Positions 52,567 to 61,693 of a stretch of DNA of 64,000 nt are shown in pieces. Under the pieces are notes generated by a model. It saw nothing but the letters and a program-made list of their open reading frames with translations. It was not told the DNA's origin and searched no databases. This DNA is from Paenibacillus sp. Its GTDB lineage: Bacteria > Bacillota > Bacilli > Paenibacillales > Paenibacillaceae. The DNA is taken from the NCBI GenBank assembly GCA_017512705.1, contig JAFWEX010000129.1, positions 62,001 to 126,000 on the forward strand, read 5' to 3'. Each line of letters starts with the position of its first letter. The first letter of the stretch is position 1. A program made the translations under genes and the position numbers.

Positions 52567-53523
52567 TTATTTATCGAAGTTTACTTCGGGCGTTGTCAGT
52601 TTATCATAGAAGTCAACAACTTTGTCTTTGTCCTCCGATGAGCGAAGAGCCATCGCCGAACGTGGATGCTCGTCCAATGCACCTGTAATCATATAAGGCA
52701 GAATGTAACCCCACTCTTCTTTTTCTCTGAGAGGAACCATAAGTTGTTCCAATACGTCGAGAACCGGACGCAAGTTATATTTCGTCCCTTTCAAATGAGC
52801 TACCAGCAACTCCGTCGGACAGTTTCCTGCCGCGCGTCCCATACCATATACAGACGCATCGAGTAGTTCTACGCCTAGCTCAGCTGCCACCAGTGTATTG
52901 GAGAATGCAAGCTGCATGTTGTTATGCGTGTGCACCCCAAGACGTTTGTTCGGAAGATGTGTCTTGAACTTCTCCACCAGATATTTTACATCGTTATGAT
53001 CCAAGCTACCATAGGAATCTACAATGTATACCACATCTACTGAACTTTCTTTAATTAATTCAAAAGCTTCTAACAATTCATTCTCCATAACATTAGAGAG
53101 AGCCATAATATTTATTGTTGTTTCATAACCACGATCATGGAATGTTTGAACAAGTGCAAGCGCCTTGTCCACGTCTTTGCTGTAACAAGCTACGCGAATC
53201 AGATCGAGCATACTCTCACTGCGTGGCAAAATATCATTCTCGTCTACACGCCCTACATCAACAAGTGCAGACAATTTCGTATTGCCTTTTTGCGGAATCA
53301 CTTTACGAAGAAAATCATCATTCAGAAAGCGCCATGGTCCTGCATCTTCAGAGCCTTTCAGCAACTTCGGCGAGTTTTTGTAGCCAATTTCCATATAATC
53401 AACGCCAGCTTCGTTCAGTCCTGCATACAGCTTTTGAACAAATTCGACGCTAAAATCCCAATTATTCACCAATCCACCATCACGGATAGTACAATCTACA
53501 ATTTTGCAATGATTTGTCTTCAT
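52567..53523 (-). CDS. DRE-TIM metallolyase-like aldolase (HMGL-like)
   Basis: A 318-residue TIM-barrel protein with 'KIVDCTIRDGGLVNNWDF' at the N-terminus, where the family usually has DxTLRDG(x), and 'GVHTHNNMQLAFSNTLVAAE' carrying the metal-binding HxH. 'VYGMGRAAGNCPTELLVAHL' follows. It resembles 4-hydroxy-2-oxovalerate aldolase, but no partner acetaldehyde dehydrogenase is adjacent, and the C-terminal ~60 residues ('YMITGALDEHPRSAMALRSS') are peculiar to a stand-alone aldolase family. Reaction unknown. Start is ATG behind AAAGGAG. Confidence 0.8.
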   Translation of the reverse strand: MKTNHCKIVDCTIRDGGLVNNWDFSVEFVQKLYAGLNEAGVDYMEIGYKNSPKLLKGSEDAGPWRFLNDDFLRKVIPQKGNTKLSALVDVGRVDENDILPRSESMLDLIRVACYSKDVDKALALVQTFHDRGYETTINIMALSNVMENELLEAFELIKESSVDVVYIVDSYGSLDHNDVKYLVEKFKTHLPNKRLGVHTHNNMQLAFSNTLVAAELGVELLDASVYGMGRAAGNCPTELLVAHLKGTKYNLRPVLDVLEQLMVPLREKEEWGYILPYMITGALDEHPRSAMALRSSEDKDKVVDFYDKLTTPEVNFDK

Positions 53524-53606
53524 TAATGTCTGCTCCTTTTCTGACCAACTTGTGTATTCCTCTCATGATACTTGAACGTGACAAGAAAAGTAAAGGGATT
53601 CCGGGC

Positions 53607-54926
53607 TTATTTACGGTAAGATTTCCAGATTCGGTCCATCTCAACCACATCCGGATCATCAACTTTCTCACCATAGCGCACAGCGTTATATGCTATAGGA
53701 AGAATTCTAGCCAGTTCTGCCTCAGCAAGCTCCTCCTGCTTTCCAAGACCTTTCTTAATCGTCTCTGCTACTTCTAATGGTGTATCCGATTTTTCAATCT
53801 GAAATCCACGCTTCATAGCAAAACTCACCCATGTTCGATAGTAATATCGAATACGGTCTGCAGATTGAGCTGGCACAGGCTCCTTTTTTCGAAACCAACG
53901 CTTACGGACTTTGGTTGGCACTTCCAGTGTTTCACTAATATCCACATACTCTGATCTCGGTTCTTGCTTCTTCTGCACCGGCCGTAACATTTCCTTGAAC
54001 CGCTCCGTCAGTTTGTCCATGATTGTTCTGCCCAGCCTGATCAGAAGCCACAGGATTAAAGCCGCTGCTGCCCCCAAAACAATCCAGCCAAGGATGTCCC
54101 ATAATACAGAAGGCTCCGATGGCTCTCCTCTTAACTCATCTGGCAGGCTCATTGGCTCATTGGGCATCTCAGGAGTAGGTGGAGGCTCTACTGAAGAAAC
54201 ATCAAATAGGCCTCTGATCCACGCAAGCAGACGATCTCGCAACGGCGCAAGCCAGGCAGCAAGACTGGGAAAAGCACCGATACCCGCGATAATGATCAAC
54301 ATCCATGTGATCCGCCGATGATTGGCCCGTGTAAATTGTTTTAGCACAAGCCTGCGTTTACCATCGTTAAGCACCGCCCGATCCAGCTGTGCCCTGTATT
54401 GACCGACAATCCAAAACCAAAAGCTAATGGCACCAGCAGCATAAATATAGAATGAATACACTTCCATCGATTGCATAAATTCGATCTGAGTTGGCACAAT
54501 CGTAAGCACAATAGCACTAATTGTTCCCGTAATCTGTAGACGCCATAGACTCATGGTACGCATAGCAGGATCCAAATTCAGGCTTATATACGTCGCAATG
54601 CATCCTCCAGCTCCAATCGTAATGATCTCTGGAATTGAAAGAGTCATCAATAGACCGAGAACCATTGTGAACAGAATGCCAGCAACAATGGCTGTCAGAC
54701 CTCGAGAAAATGTGTTTTTCTCTACGAAGCTTGTCAATCGAAGCCGAATCCATTGACCAAACCAACCTGCCAGTACAAATAACCCGAATAAAAGATAAGG
54801 AAAATACATCTTGGAAAATATCGATGTCATCGTGAAGATCGGAAACAGATAGATAGCAATGAACGGAACAGCCAGCATCGAAAAGACAGGAGTTCGCTTC
54901 ATTTCATCGTTTTCATTTTCAATCAT
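53607..54926 (-). CDS. membrane protein with C-terminal DUF4129, lacking a transglutaminase core
   Basis: A 439-residue protein. Five or six membrane segments (residues 15-170) and one more at about 205-222 precede a Pro/Glu-rich loop, a further membrane segment near 270 and a C-terminal DUF4129 domain (about 355-435, 'IRYYYRTWVSFAMKRGFQIE', 'VRYGEKVDDPDV'). In B. subtilis YebA the membrane part is followed by a transglutaminase core before DUF4129; here that core is missing and no catalytic Cys is seen. It is the last gene of a MoxR-DUF58-DUF4129 operon, with a 4-bp overlap to DUF58. Function is probably scaffolding of an envelope complex (inferred). Confidence 0.78.
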   Translation of the reverse strand: MIENENDEMKRTPVFSMLAVPFIAIYLFPIFTMTSIFSKMYFPYLLFGLFVLAGWFGQWIRLRLTSFVEKNTFSRGLTAIVAGILFTMVLGLLMTLSIPEIITIGAGGCIATYISLNLDPAMRTMSLWRLQITGTISAIVLTIVPTQIEFMQSMEVYSFYIYAAGAISFWFWIVGQYRAQLDRAVLNDGKRRLVLKQFTRANHRRITWMLIIIAGIGAFPSLAAWLAPLRDRLLAWIRGLFDVSSVEPPPTPEMPNEPMSLPDELRGEPSEPSVLWDILGWIVLGAAAALILWLLIRLGRTIMDKLTERFKEMLRPVQKKQEPRSEYVDISETLEVPTKVRKRWFRKKEPVPAQSADRIRYYYRTWVSFAMKRGFQIEKSDTPLEVAETIKKGLGKQEELAEAELARILPIAYNAVRYGEKVDDPDVVEMDRIWKSYRK

Positions 54927-56038
54927 GCCCCCACCGCCCCTACACTCCGTTTCAGCTGCTCTACAGGTAAAATGGTTACACGGTGTCCTTGATCATGTAA
55001 TCGACCAATCTCATGCTCCATGGCTGCAGAGACATATGAGGTAATCAACAAATAACTGCGGATCTGTTGCTCTTCCTCATTCAATCGTACTTCATCTTGC
55101 AAAAACTGCTCCATGGGCACCAAACATTTCAACTCGGTCTCAGCCATGGCTTCCAGTATTCGTTCCAGATGAGGTGTGCCGTAATCCGGTTCAATGCGAA
55201 GCACTTCACGGCCTGCCCCTACACGGTAGCCGTTATGCGCAAATCCAGCAGGTAGCCCTCTGCCAATCGTATCCACAGCTGCAGTAGCAGCGTAGCGAAG
55301 TGCCTTCTCAATCAGCTCAGGCTTAGTCACTACACTCCACATCTCGGCTGAGTCCTGTACATTAACCACAATCCAGGACTGCGGATCTGCCGTCCAACCT
55401 TGCTTGTACACCTGAAGTTCTCCTGTTCGCGCGCTCGCTTTCCAATGAATTCGATTCATCGGGTCACCTGCTCCATAAGGCCGCACGCCCAGAATGAGAA
55501 ATGGGTCCTCTACAATCCAGCGGGTAACCTCCACTTCTCCTTGCCAGATCTGATATATCGCAGGCATATCATCGATGTTCACCAATGAAGGATACACAAT
55601 CATCGACATCTGCACGGGTACCAGCTTCGTGGAACGCCATACACCAAACAAGTCTCCTCCGGTCATGGTAGCTGTATCCATCGTATATACACCACGTGTG
55701 GAGCACACGAACGGATGTGTACGTGTAATTCGATTATAGGGTTTTAATGTAAACACACTTTTATGGTTCTGATAAATATTACCTTGACTGATATCCATGC
55801 CGGAGCCCGAGCGAAACACAAATGACGCAGGCATCATGGCCTCAAGTCTGAGCCAGGGAACGGATACTCGCTTTTCATTGGATATCGTCTCAATCATCTC
55901 TAGTTCATCACCAGCGTAGCACCGTGTCTTACTGAACTGTCTACTGTACTTGAGCTTCCGTAACACCGGACGGCCAAACCATATACCATGTAATACAATG
56001 ACCAAGCTCCCAACAACGACAAGCCATAGAAGTGCCAT
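54923..56038 (-). CDS. DUF58 protein (von Willebrand-type, MoxR partner)
   Basis: A 371-residue protein with two N-terminal hydrophobic segments and the DUF58 core ('RPYGAGDPMNRIHWKASART', 'SWIVVNVQDSAEMW'). DUF58 proteins pair with MoxR ATPases for assembly or insertion of metal centres or envelope complexes. ATG at 56038 begins 4 bp after the MoxR stop; an upstream ATG at 56083 would overlap moxR by 41 bp. The ribosome binding site is weak for either, so coupled translation is likely. Confidence 0.83.
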   Translation of the reverse strand: MALLWLVVVGSLVIVLHGIWFGRPVLRKLKYSRQFSKTRCYAGDELEMIETISNEKRVSVPWLRLEAMMPASFVFRSGSGMDISQGNIYQNHKSVFTLKPYNRITRTHPFVCSTRGVYTMDTATMTGGDLFGVWRSTKLVPVQMSMIVYPSLVNIDDMPAIYQIWQGEVEVTRWIVEDPFLILGVRPYGAGDPMNRIHWKASARTGELQVYKQGWTADPQSWIVVNVQDSAEMWSVVTKPELIEKALRYAATAAVDTIGRGLPAGFAHNGYRVGAGREVLRIEPDYGTPHLERILEAMAETELKCLVPMEQFLQDEVRLNEEEQQIRSYLLITSYVSAAMEHEIGRLHDQGHRVTILPVEQLKRSVGAVGA

Positions 56039-56042
56039 AAGC

Positions 56043-57008
56043 CTAACGCCCGCCTGTCGAAAGTGTCTCGGTTGGTACCTCAATTTGGCTCAGAATCTGT
56101 TGAATGATCTGCTCCGCTAGTCCTTCCTGTTGTCTGATCCGATTACGGAATACTAGACGGTGAGCCAGCACAGGTTCTGCCAGTATTTTAATATCATCTG
56201 GTACAACATAATCTCTCCCATGAAGTGCAGCCCAGGCCTGAGCAGCTTTTAAAAGGGCTTGTGCACCGCGTGGACTCACGCCAAGCGACACTTCAGCATG
56301 TTGTCTGGTCGCTTCAGTCAGCTGAACGATATAACGCATGAGATCTTCGTTTACAACGACATTTCTGTACGTTTCCTGTGCTTTCAAAAGCTGTTCACGA
56401 GTGATAACCATAGATAGATCCTCGATAGAGAGATTAGCAACTGTTCTTCTCAGGATCTCGACACTCTCTTCTCCGGTTGGATACCCCATACCAATCTTCA
56501 TCATAAATCGGTCCATCTGTGCTTCCGGTAACGGGAATGTTCCCTGATTATCTACCGGGTTCTGGGTGGCGATAACAATAAATGGCCTTTCAAGCTGTCT
56601 CGTTGAACCATCAATGCTGATTTGACGTTCTTCCATACATTCGAGCAAGCTGGACTGCGTCCGCGGTGTTGCACGGTTAATCTCATCTGCTAGTACAAGA
56701 TTTGCAAACAGAGGGCCAGGTCTGAATTCAAAATCTCCTGATTTCTGATTAAAAAAATGAATGCCCGTTAAATCGGAAGGCAACAAGTCAGGTGTGAACT
56801 GTATCCGTTGAAATGTGCAGTCTAGCGAAGAAGCCATGTATTTGGCAAGAATGGTCTTCCCTGTACCAGGAACATCTTCCAATAGGACATGACCTGAGGC
56901 AATAATCGCAGTCATAATTAGTTCCATTGTATGAGCTTTACCCACAATCACATTGCCTACATGCTCTACCAATCGTTCGTTCATGCTTTCCATATCCTTA
57001 ACATTCAT
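56043..57008 (-). CDS. MoxR-family AAA+ ATPase
   Basis: A 321-residue AAA+ protein with Walker A 'LLEDVPGTGKTILAKYMASS', Walker B 'ANLVLADEINRATPRTQSSL', sensor 1 'FIVIATQNPVDNQGTFPLPE' and the C-terminal lid with 'GVSPRGAQALLKAAQAWAAL'. It is the first gene of the MoxR-DUF58-DUF4129 operon. Such chaperones drive maturation of cell-surface or metal-containing complexes. ATG at 57008 lies 11 bp after GGAAGG; the frame is open to 57050. Confidence 0.9.
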   Translation of the reverse strand: MNVKDMESMNERLVEHVGNVIVGKAHTMELIMTAIIASGHVLLEDVPGTGKTILAKYMASSLDCTFQRIQFTPDLLPSDLTGIHFFNQKSGDFEFRPGPLFANLVLADEINRATPRTQSSLLECMEERQISIDGSTRQLERPFIVIATQNPVDNQGTFPLPEAQMDRFMMKIGMGYPTGEESVEILRRTVANLSIEDLSMVITREQLLKAQETYRNVVVNEDLMRYIVQLTEATRQHAEVSLGVSPRGAQALLKAAQAWAALHGRDYVVPDDIKILAEPVLAHRLVFRNRIRQQEGLAEQIIQQILSQIEVPTETLSTGGR

Positions 57009-57076
57009 CGTAATCCCATCCTTCCGCGATGCATATGTATTCGCATTCATTTCTAACTATAACCCTAATCGTACCA

Positions 57077-57110
57077 ACAAAAACAAAGGAATCGGCGAGA
57101 TACCGATCCC
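57077..57110 (-). terminator. intrinsic terminator of the kinase gene
   Basis: On the minus strand GGGATCGG-TATCTCG-CCGATTCC-TTTGTTTTTG. Confidence 0.78.
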
Positions 57111-57127
57111 TTCTAACATCATTTGTG

Positions 57128-58234
57128 TCAGTACACCAACGGAAGCTTAATCATAAAGCTGGTGCCTTCACCCTTCTGGCTATTGACAGAGATCGTGCCT
57201 CCATGATTTTTTATAATACGGTAGCTTACAGAAAGGCCCAGGCCTGTTCCACTCTCTTTAGTGGTGAAAAAAGGATCAAATAGACGCACTAATGTATTGT
57301 GATCCATCCCACGACCATTATCAGCGATGGTAATCTGCACAAAATTATTCTCGGTAGTTGTCTTGATCCGAATCATACCTGTATATTCTTCACCAACTTC
57401 TTCGATCGCGTCCATTGCATTCTTGACCATATTCAGAATGACCTGTTTGATCTGTTTTACATCGATGGACACATTAAGTGGAGTATCTTCCACCTCCAGC
57501 AGGATTTCGCACCCTTTCATTAATCCTTCACTCTCTGTTAGCAGAACGACCTCTTTAAGCAGAGACTCTACCTTCATGACTGTTTTTTGCGGAGCCGAAG
57601 GTTTGGAGGAATTCAGAAATTCATAGATAATGTCATTGGCCCTGTCAATCTCTGTTAATATGATCCGTGCATACTCGTCTTTGCCTAGCTGCAGCAGATG
57701 AGGACGAAGTAGCTGAATAAATCCACGAATGGCCGTTAACGGATTACGAATCTCATGGGCAATGGATGCGGAGATACGCCCGAGCATAGCAAGTTTATCG
57801 TTTTGATAGGCAGTCTGTTCGATCTGCTTGTAATCCGATACATCCTTGACACTAAATAGAAAATCACCATCCATCTGATCACCATAAGTAACCGTAACTA
57901 ACCAATGCCTTCCGTTCTCGTCCGTCAACTCATGATAACGCTTACGATGGAAAATGGTTTCCCGATAAATGCGTAAAATTTTCTTTTTCTTGAATCGACT
58001 CATCTGTGGCAAACGCAGAAGTTTCATTAATGTGCAGCCACTCACCAAATTTCTGGGTAGTTCCAGCAGCTTAGCCATCTGAACGTTAATAAACGTCAAG
58101 ATACCGTGATTGTCAAACAGCATGATCCCACTATCCATGTGTTCCAGCACGTTCTCATACTTATTGTTATCCAGATGCACGTGTGAAAGCACATCCGTTC
58201 GTTGAGGCGCTGTATCCTGAAATTCACTAATCAC
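57128..58234 (-). CDS. PAS-domain histidine kinase (sporulation-kinase-like)
   Basis: A 368-residue soluble kinase without membrane segments. A PAS domain (about 25-130, 'LEHMDSGIMLFDNHGILTFI') precedes the HisKA helix 'ISASIAHEIRNPLTAIRGFI' (phospho-acceptor His) and the HATPase domain with 'IADNGRGMDHNTLVRLFDPF' and 'ESGTGLGLSVSYRIIKNHGG'. The H-box 'AHEIRNPLTAIRGFIQLL' is the type found in KinA-E of the Spo0A phosphorelay, but no response regulator is adjacent, so an orphan kinase feeding Spo0F is likely (inferred). It is a single-gene unit with its own terminator and a 330-bp upstream gap. Confidence 0.86.
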   Translation of the reverse strand: MISEFQDTAPQRTDVLSHVHLDNNKYENVLEHMDSGIMLFDNHGILTFINVQMAKLLELPRNLVSGCTLMKLLRLPQMSRFKKKKILRIYRETIFHRKRYHELTDENGRHWLVTVTYGDQMDGDFLFSVKDVSDYKQIEQTAYQNDKLAMLGRISASIAHEIRNPLTAIRGFIQLLRPHLLQLGKDEYARIILTEIDRANDIIYEFLNSSKPSAPQKTVMKVESLLKEVVLLTESEGLMKGCEILLEVEDTPLNVSIDVKQIKQVILNMVKNAMDAIEEVGEEYTGMIRIKTTTENNFVQITIADNGRGMDHNTLVRLFDPFFTTKESGTGLGLSVSYRIIKNHGGTISVNSQKGEGTSFMIKLPLVY

Positions 58235-58607
58235 TTCAGGTTCCTCCTTTTCACGTAAATGATAAACTTTGCCGTTCGGACATCATATCATCACAGAAAC
58301 AGGAAGGGCCGATTATATTGTTGATTACCGGGTCCCTTTCATTAGGGGGCTGAGCCGAAAATATGGATGGTATATCCGGAACGCAAGCTGGTCTAATCCG
58401 GATAACCTGAACAGCGAGTCCGGAAAAATCATATACGTTTTGTTCCTTTCTAACCTTGTCCAATTCCCAAACGAAAACCCTTTACTTTGCTCCGCCTCTT
58501 TCGCAAGTCTGTTTTTATCATAGACAAATTTAGGGAAGAGAGTCAATCAGAGAAAGTGTCGAATGGAAATTATTTTGCAAAAAATCCAAAAAACTGTTTA
58601 AAAAATA
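58235..58607. other. gap upstream of the PAS kinase
   Basis: No gene with a good start is seen on either strand. On the minus strand a segment GCGAAAGAGGCGGAGCAAAG (58484-58503 region) faintly recalls the c-di-GMP-I riboswitch core, but lacks its invariant GACGCAAAGC. Inverted repeats such as CCGGA...TCCGG suggest secondary structure. Otherwise nothing recognised. Confidence 0.4.
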
Positions 58608-58609
58608 CA

Positions 58610-58653
58610 AAAAAACGAAGCCTCCTCATCCTAATGAAGAATCAGCTTCGTTT
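58610..58653 (-). terminator. intrinsic terminator of the zinc-protein gene
   Basis: On the minus strand AAACGAAGC...GCTTCGTTTTTTT with an inner ATTCTTCAT/ATGAGGAG stem. Confidence 0.83.
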
Positions 58654-58701
58654 AGTAATTTTTTAGTAATTTTCGTTTCTCTCGACCATCTTAACCCCAA
58701 T

Positions 58702-59118
58702 CTATAGCCCGGTCTTGTTATGCTGAATTTTCAATTTTCGTTGACTCATGACAGCAAGTCGGCGTTTCAATTCGCTCTCCCATTTCTCATCTTTCATTTC
58801 TTTGGCGAGTCTTAGCAAATCCAATGACATGTCGATCTGACGTTGGACGATCACCATCGCATCTTCACTTTCGCGATTGATGCAGTTTTCGAAGATGGCA
58901 TCCTCGTCTTCAGTCACATAGTCTTGAAAATCAATTTCAGAGGCCCCATCACCATGTGCATATTCTGCAAGAATCTCATATTCATTTTCGACCTTGTAAT
59001 GCACCTCAACCCGGTGACATACCGGACAAAACAGCAGGGGAACATTATGAACCTGGGTGCGGTAATGCTTCAGCGTTCCCTTCGTTCCTACCATACTTGC
59101 CCCACAACAGTAACTCAT
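58702..59118 (-). CDS. small zinc-finger protein of unknown function
   Basis: A 138-residue protein with two Cys pairs: 'YCCGASM' (residues 3-5) and 'FCPVC' (31-34), plus a conserved His between them, suggesting one zinc site. The middle is strongly acidic ('IDFQDYVTEDEDAIF'). The C-terminal ~40 residues are helical and basic ('ESELKRRLAVMSQRKLKIQH'). No family is recognised. It starts with ATG behind AAGGAGGG. Confidence 0.72.
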   Translation of the reverse strand: MSYCCGASMVGTKGTLKHYRTQVHNVPLLFCPVCHRVEVHYKVENEYEILAEYAHGDGASEIDFQDYVTEDEDAIFENCINRESEDAMVIVQRQIDMSLDLLRLAKEMKDEKWESELKRRLAVMSQRKLKIQHNKTGL

Positions 59119-59410
59119 TTTTGTTCACCCTCCTTATTAGGTGCCAGGATGTATTCATTTCTTATCCCGTGCACTTCAAAACTTCCGAAAGGGAATCGTT
59201 CAGACATTGTATCATATTCATAACCTAATTATAAATGTGGATCACCGCGTAATATTTACCGGGTTCCCATACCCTATTCGCCTTACAAGCCTTCAATTCC
59301 TTTTTCCTCTTATAAAAAAATAATGCATTCTTCTAATACATTATTAACACGCCTCAGAGCTTGTTCAAACACCTATATTAACTAAACGTCCTTTTATTGA
59401 AAAAGGTTGC

Positions 59411-59445
59411 AAAAAGCCCTCAATCCCGAATGGGATGAGGGCTTA
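59411..59445 (-). terminator. intrinsic terminator of the peroxiredoxin gene
   Basis: On the minus strand AAGCCCTCATCCC-ATTC-GGGATTGAGGGCTTTTTGC. Confidence 0.9.
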
Positions 59446-59472
59446 AACATCAACCGTTCAAGTAAACCCGGC

Positions 59473-60012
59473 TTACAGGTTGTTGTCGCCTGGTTTCCAG
59501 TTCATTGCACACAATCCGCCGGATTGAAGTGCTTGCAGTACACGAAGTGTCTCTTCAACACTGCGACCTACATCATTGTGGTTGACTACTTGGTATTTCA
59601 ATTCGCCTTCTGGATCGATGATGAACAGACCGCGCAATGCTACGCCCTCTTCTTCGATCAGAACGCCATAATCTTTAGCCACTTGCTTCGTGATATCAGA
59701 AGCCAGTGGGAAGTTCAATTGTCCAAGACCGTTGCTGTCTTTTGGTGTGTTGATCCATGCTTTGTGGCTGTGCACGGAGTCTACGCTCACGCCAAGAATT
59801 TCTGTATCCAAAGCTTTGAATTGCTCAGCAGCATCGCTCAAAGCTGTGATTTCAGTTGGGCACACAAAAGTGAAGTCCAAAGGATAAAAGAAGAATACGA
59901 GCCATTTGCCACGGTAATCCGACAGCTTAACGGAACCAAAATCTTGTCCATCTCCTGATACTGTTTCCATTGCGAAATCTGGTGCTGGTCTACCAACCAA
60001 ACGTTCTGCCAT
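59473..60012 (-). CDS. 2-Cys peroxiredoxin (AhpC/YkuU type)
   Basis: A 179-residue thioredoxin-fold enzyme with the peroxidatic Cys in 'FTFVCPTEITALSDAAEQFK' and the resolving Cys near the C-terminus ('GLCAMNWKPGDNNL'). 'GVSVDSVHSHKAWINTPKDS' and 'GVALRGLFIIDPEGELKYQV' are typical of the YkuU/AhpC branch. It reduces peroxides, probably with a thioredoxin partner. ATG at 60012 lies 9 bp after AAAGGAGG. Two PerR boxes and a sigma-A promoter upstream indicate peroxide induction. Confidence 0.93.
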   Translation of the reverse strand: MAERLVGRPAPDFAMETVSGDGQDFGSVKLSDYRGKWLVFFFYPLDFTFVCPTEITALSDAAEQFKALDTEILGVSVDSVHSHKAWINTPKDSNGLGQLNFPLASDITKQVAKDYGVLIEEEGVALRGLFIIDPEGELKYQVVNHNDVGRSVEETLRVLQALQSGGLCAMNWKPGDNNL

Positions 60013-60133
60013 AACTAAAAATTCCTCCTTTGAGATTATGTAAGCAACCATATGGATTGCTCATCATCAGGATACACACTAGTGCTTGTCCTGTCATTAA
60101 TCAATTTGATACTTGTTCTCAAGTACTAATAAA

Positions 60134-60162
60134 ATGTTATCATCCACACTTCGCAAAGTCAA
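60134..60162 (-). promoter_or_regulatory. sigma-A promoter of the peroxiredoxin gene
   Basis: On the minus strand TTGACT and TAACAT are exactly 17 bp apart, about 120 bp before the start codon. Confidence 0.75.
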
Positions 60163-60164
60163 GA

Positions 60165-60196
60165 TTATAAAGATTATTTTTTTATAATTATTATAA
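60165..60196. promoter_or_regulatory. two PerR boxes upstream of the peroxiredoxin promoter
   Basis: 60182-60196 reads TTATAATTATTATAA on the plus strand, a perfect match to the PerR/Fur-family box (TTATAATNATTATAA). 60165-60179 (TTATAAAGATTATTT) is a second, imperfect copy. Both sit immediately upstream of the -35 element at 60157-60162, an arrangement that would block transcription when PerR is bound. Confidence 0.8.
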
Positions 60197-60223
60197 ATAA
60201 GAAATTTTATTGTCAAAATAACA

Positions 60224-60296
60224 TAAAAACAGCCCTCTGTATCTTCCACTATAGAAACCAAGAGACGGTCAACTATGGGCATCAAAGGGCTGTTTC
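60224..60296 (-). terminator. terminator of leuB with an extended loop
   Basis: On the minus strand AACAGCCCT and AGGGCTGTT bracket a 48-nt loop that contains a second stem (CCATAGT/ACTATAGTGG). A T5 follows the closing arm. Confidence 0.75.
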
Positions 60297-60357
60297 TTAT
60301 GCAATCACAGGGAGTTATAATCCGTGATCGTTAATATATGAAGATAGTAACTAGAAT

Positions 60358-61443
60358 TTATGCCTTTTTCTGAATAGCAGCGACGATCAAATCACCCATC
60401 TCAGTAGTGCTAATCGCTGTGCTCTTGTCTACAGCGATATCACTTGTACGGTGTCCTGCATTCAGGACATTTGCTACCGCTTCTTCAATCGCATCTGCAC
60501 CTTCCGCATATCCAAACGTTGTACGGAACATCAATGCCAACGAGAGAATAGTCGCAATCGGATTGGCCAATCCTTGACCGGCAATATCTGGTGCAGACCC
60601 GTGTACAGGTTCGTACAAGCCGAAGCTACCTTCACCCAGTGATGCAGAAGCCAGCATACCGATGGAACCTGTCAGCATTGCTGCTTCATCACTCAGAATG
60701 TCACCAAACATATTTTCCGTTACAATGACATCAAAGCTTGCCGGACGACGCAACAATTGCATCGCGCAATTGTCTACAAGTACATGCTCCAGTTCGACAT
60801 CCGGGTAATCCGGAGCTACGCGATTCACTACCTCACGCCAGAGGCGGGACGTTTCCAGCACGTTAGCTTTGTCAACGGAAGCCAGCTTCTTGCGGCGTCC
60901 CTGAGCAATCTCAAACGCTTGGCGCACGATGCGCTCTACTTCTGCTACATTGTAAGCACAAGTATCAACAGCCTCTTCACCCTGAGCACTTTCACGTCTG
61001 AACTTCTCTCCAAAATAAATGCCGCCTGTCAGTTCACGAACGACCATAAGGTCTGTACCTTCAAGCACTTCCGGTTTAAGTGTGGATGCGTCTTTCAGAC
61101 AATCAAACACAACAGCTGGGCGCAGGTTAGAGAATAACCCAAGCGCTTTGCGAATACCGAGCAATCCTGTTTCAGGACGCAACTCTTTGCTATTGTTGTC
61201 CCATTTTGGTCCACCTACTGCGCCAAGCAATACTGCATCTGCATTCTTACATACAGTCAATGTTTCGTCTGGAAGCGGTGTTCCCTTCTCGTCAATGGCA
61301 ATACCACCAAAGAGTGCATGCTCGGTTTCGAATCGATAACCGAATATTTCTTCCGTACGTTTCAATACTTTCTCTGCCTCAGCCACAACTTCAGGACCGA
61401 TTCCATCACCTGCGATAACTGCAATTTTTTTCACGTCTGCCAT
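60358..61443 (-). CDS. leuB: 3-isopropylmalate dehydrogenase
   Basis: A 361-residue metal-dependent dehydrogenase of leucine synthesis. It begins '[20 protein letters not shown]', then '[15 protein letters not shown]', '[20 protein letters not shown]'-like segments and the NAD loop '[19 protein letters not shown]'. ATG at 61443 lies 10 bp after GAGGAG; the open frame up to 61554 has no start signal. It is transcribed from its own promoter region, separated from leuA by an aldo/keto reductase gene on the other strand. Confidence 0.94.
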   Translation of the reverse strand: MADVKKIAVIAGDGIGPEVVAEAEKVLKRTEEIFGYRFETEHALFGGIAIDEKGTPLPDETLTVCKNADAVLLGAVGGPKWDNNSKELRPETGLLGIRKALGLFSNLRPAVVFDCLKDASTLKPEVLEGTDLMVVRELTGGIYFGEKFRRESAQGEEAVDTCAYNVAEVERIVRQAFEIAQGRRKKLASVDKANVLETSRLWREVVNRVAPDYPDVELEHVLVDNCAMQLLRRPASFDVIVTENMFGDILSDEAAMLTGSIGMLASASLGEGSFGLYEPVHGSAPDIAGQGLANPIATILSLALMFRTTFGYAEGADAIEEAVANVLNAGHRTSDIAVDKSTAISTTEMGDLIVAAIQKKA

Positions 61444-61693
61444 AGGTTGTCCACTCCTCATCTTCACTCTATACTTAAATGCTAATTTGGATGTTTCTGC
61501 GAAAAGCATCGTCTCATCAATAACTCTCTTCTTTGTATCATATTCCAAGGTCATTTGACCAAGATATACAATCTATGACTTTGATAGTTTTTACCTATAA
61601 GCAGAAAAGCTAAGCCTTTCAAGTTGTTCGTTAGAGCGCGTTAAGGTAAAATATACCTGAAATTAAATCAGATATGCTGGAGGGATGTTCACC

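Noticed and set aside
58440..58520. A minus-strand segment GCGAAAGAGGCGGAGCAAAG followed by AAAGGG, upstream of the PAS kinase, resembling a c-di-GMP-I (GEMM) riboswitch core
   Set aside because: It lacks the invariant GACGCAAAGC, the conserved GGTTRCCG receptor and a convincing P3 stem. A covariance-model search (Rfam RF01051) would settle it; a significant hit would revive the claim.
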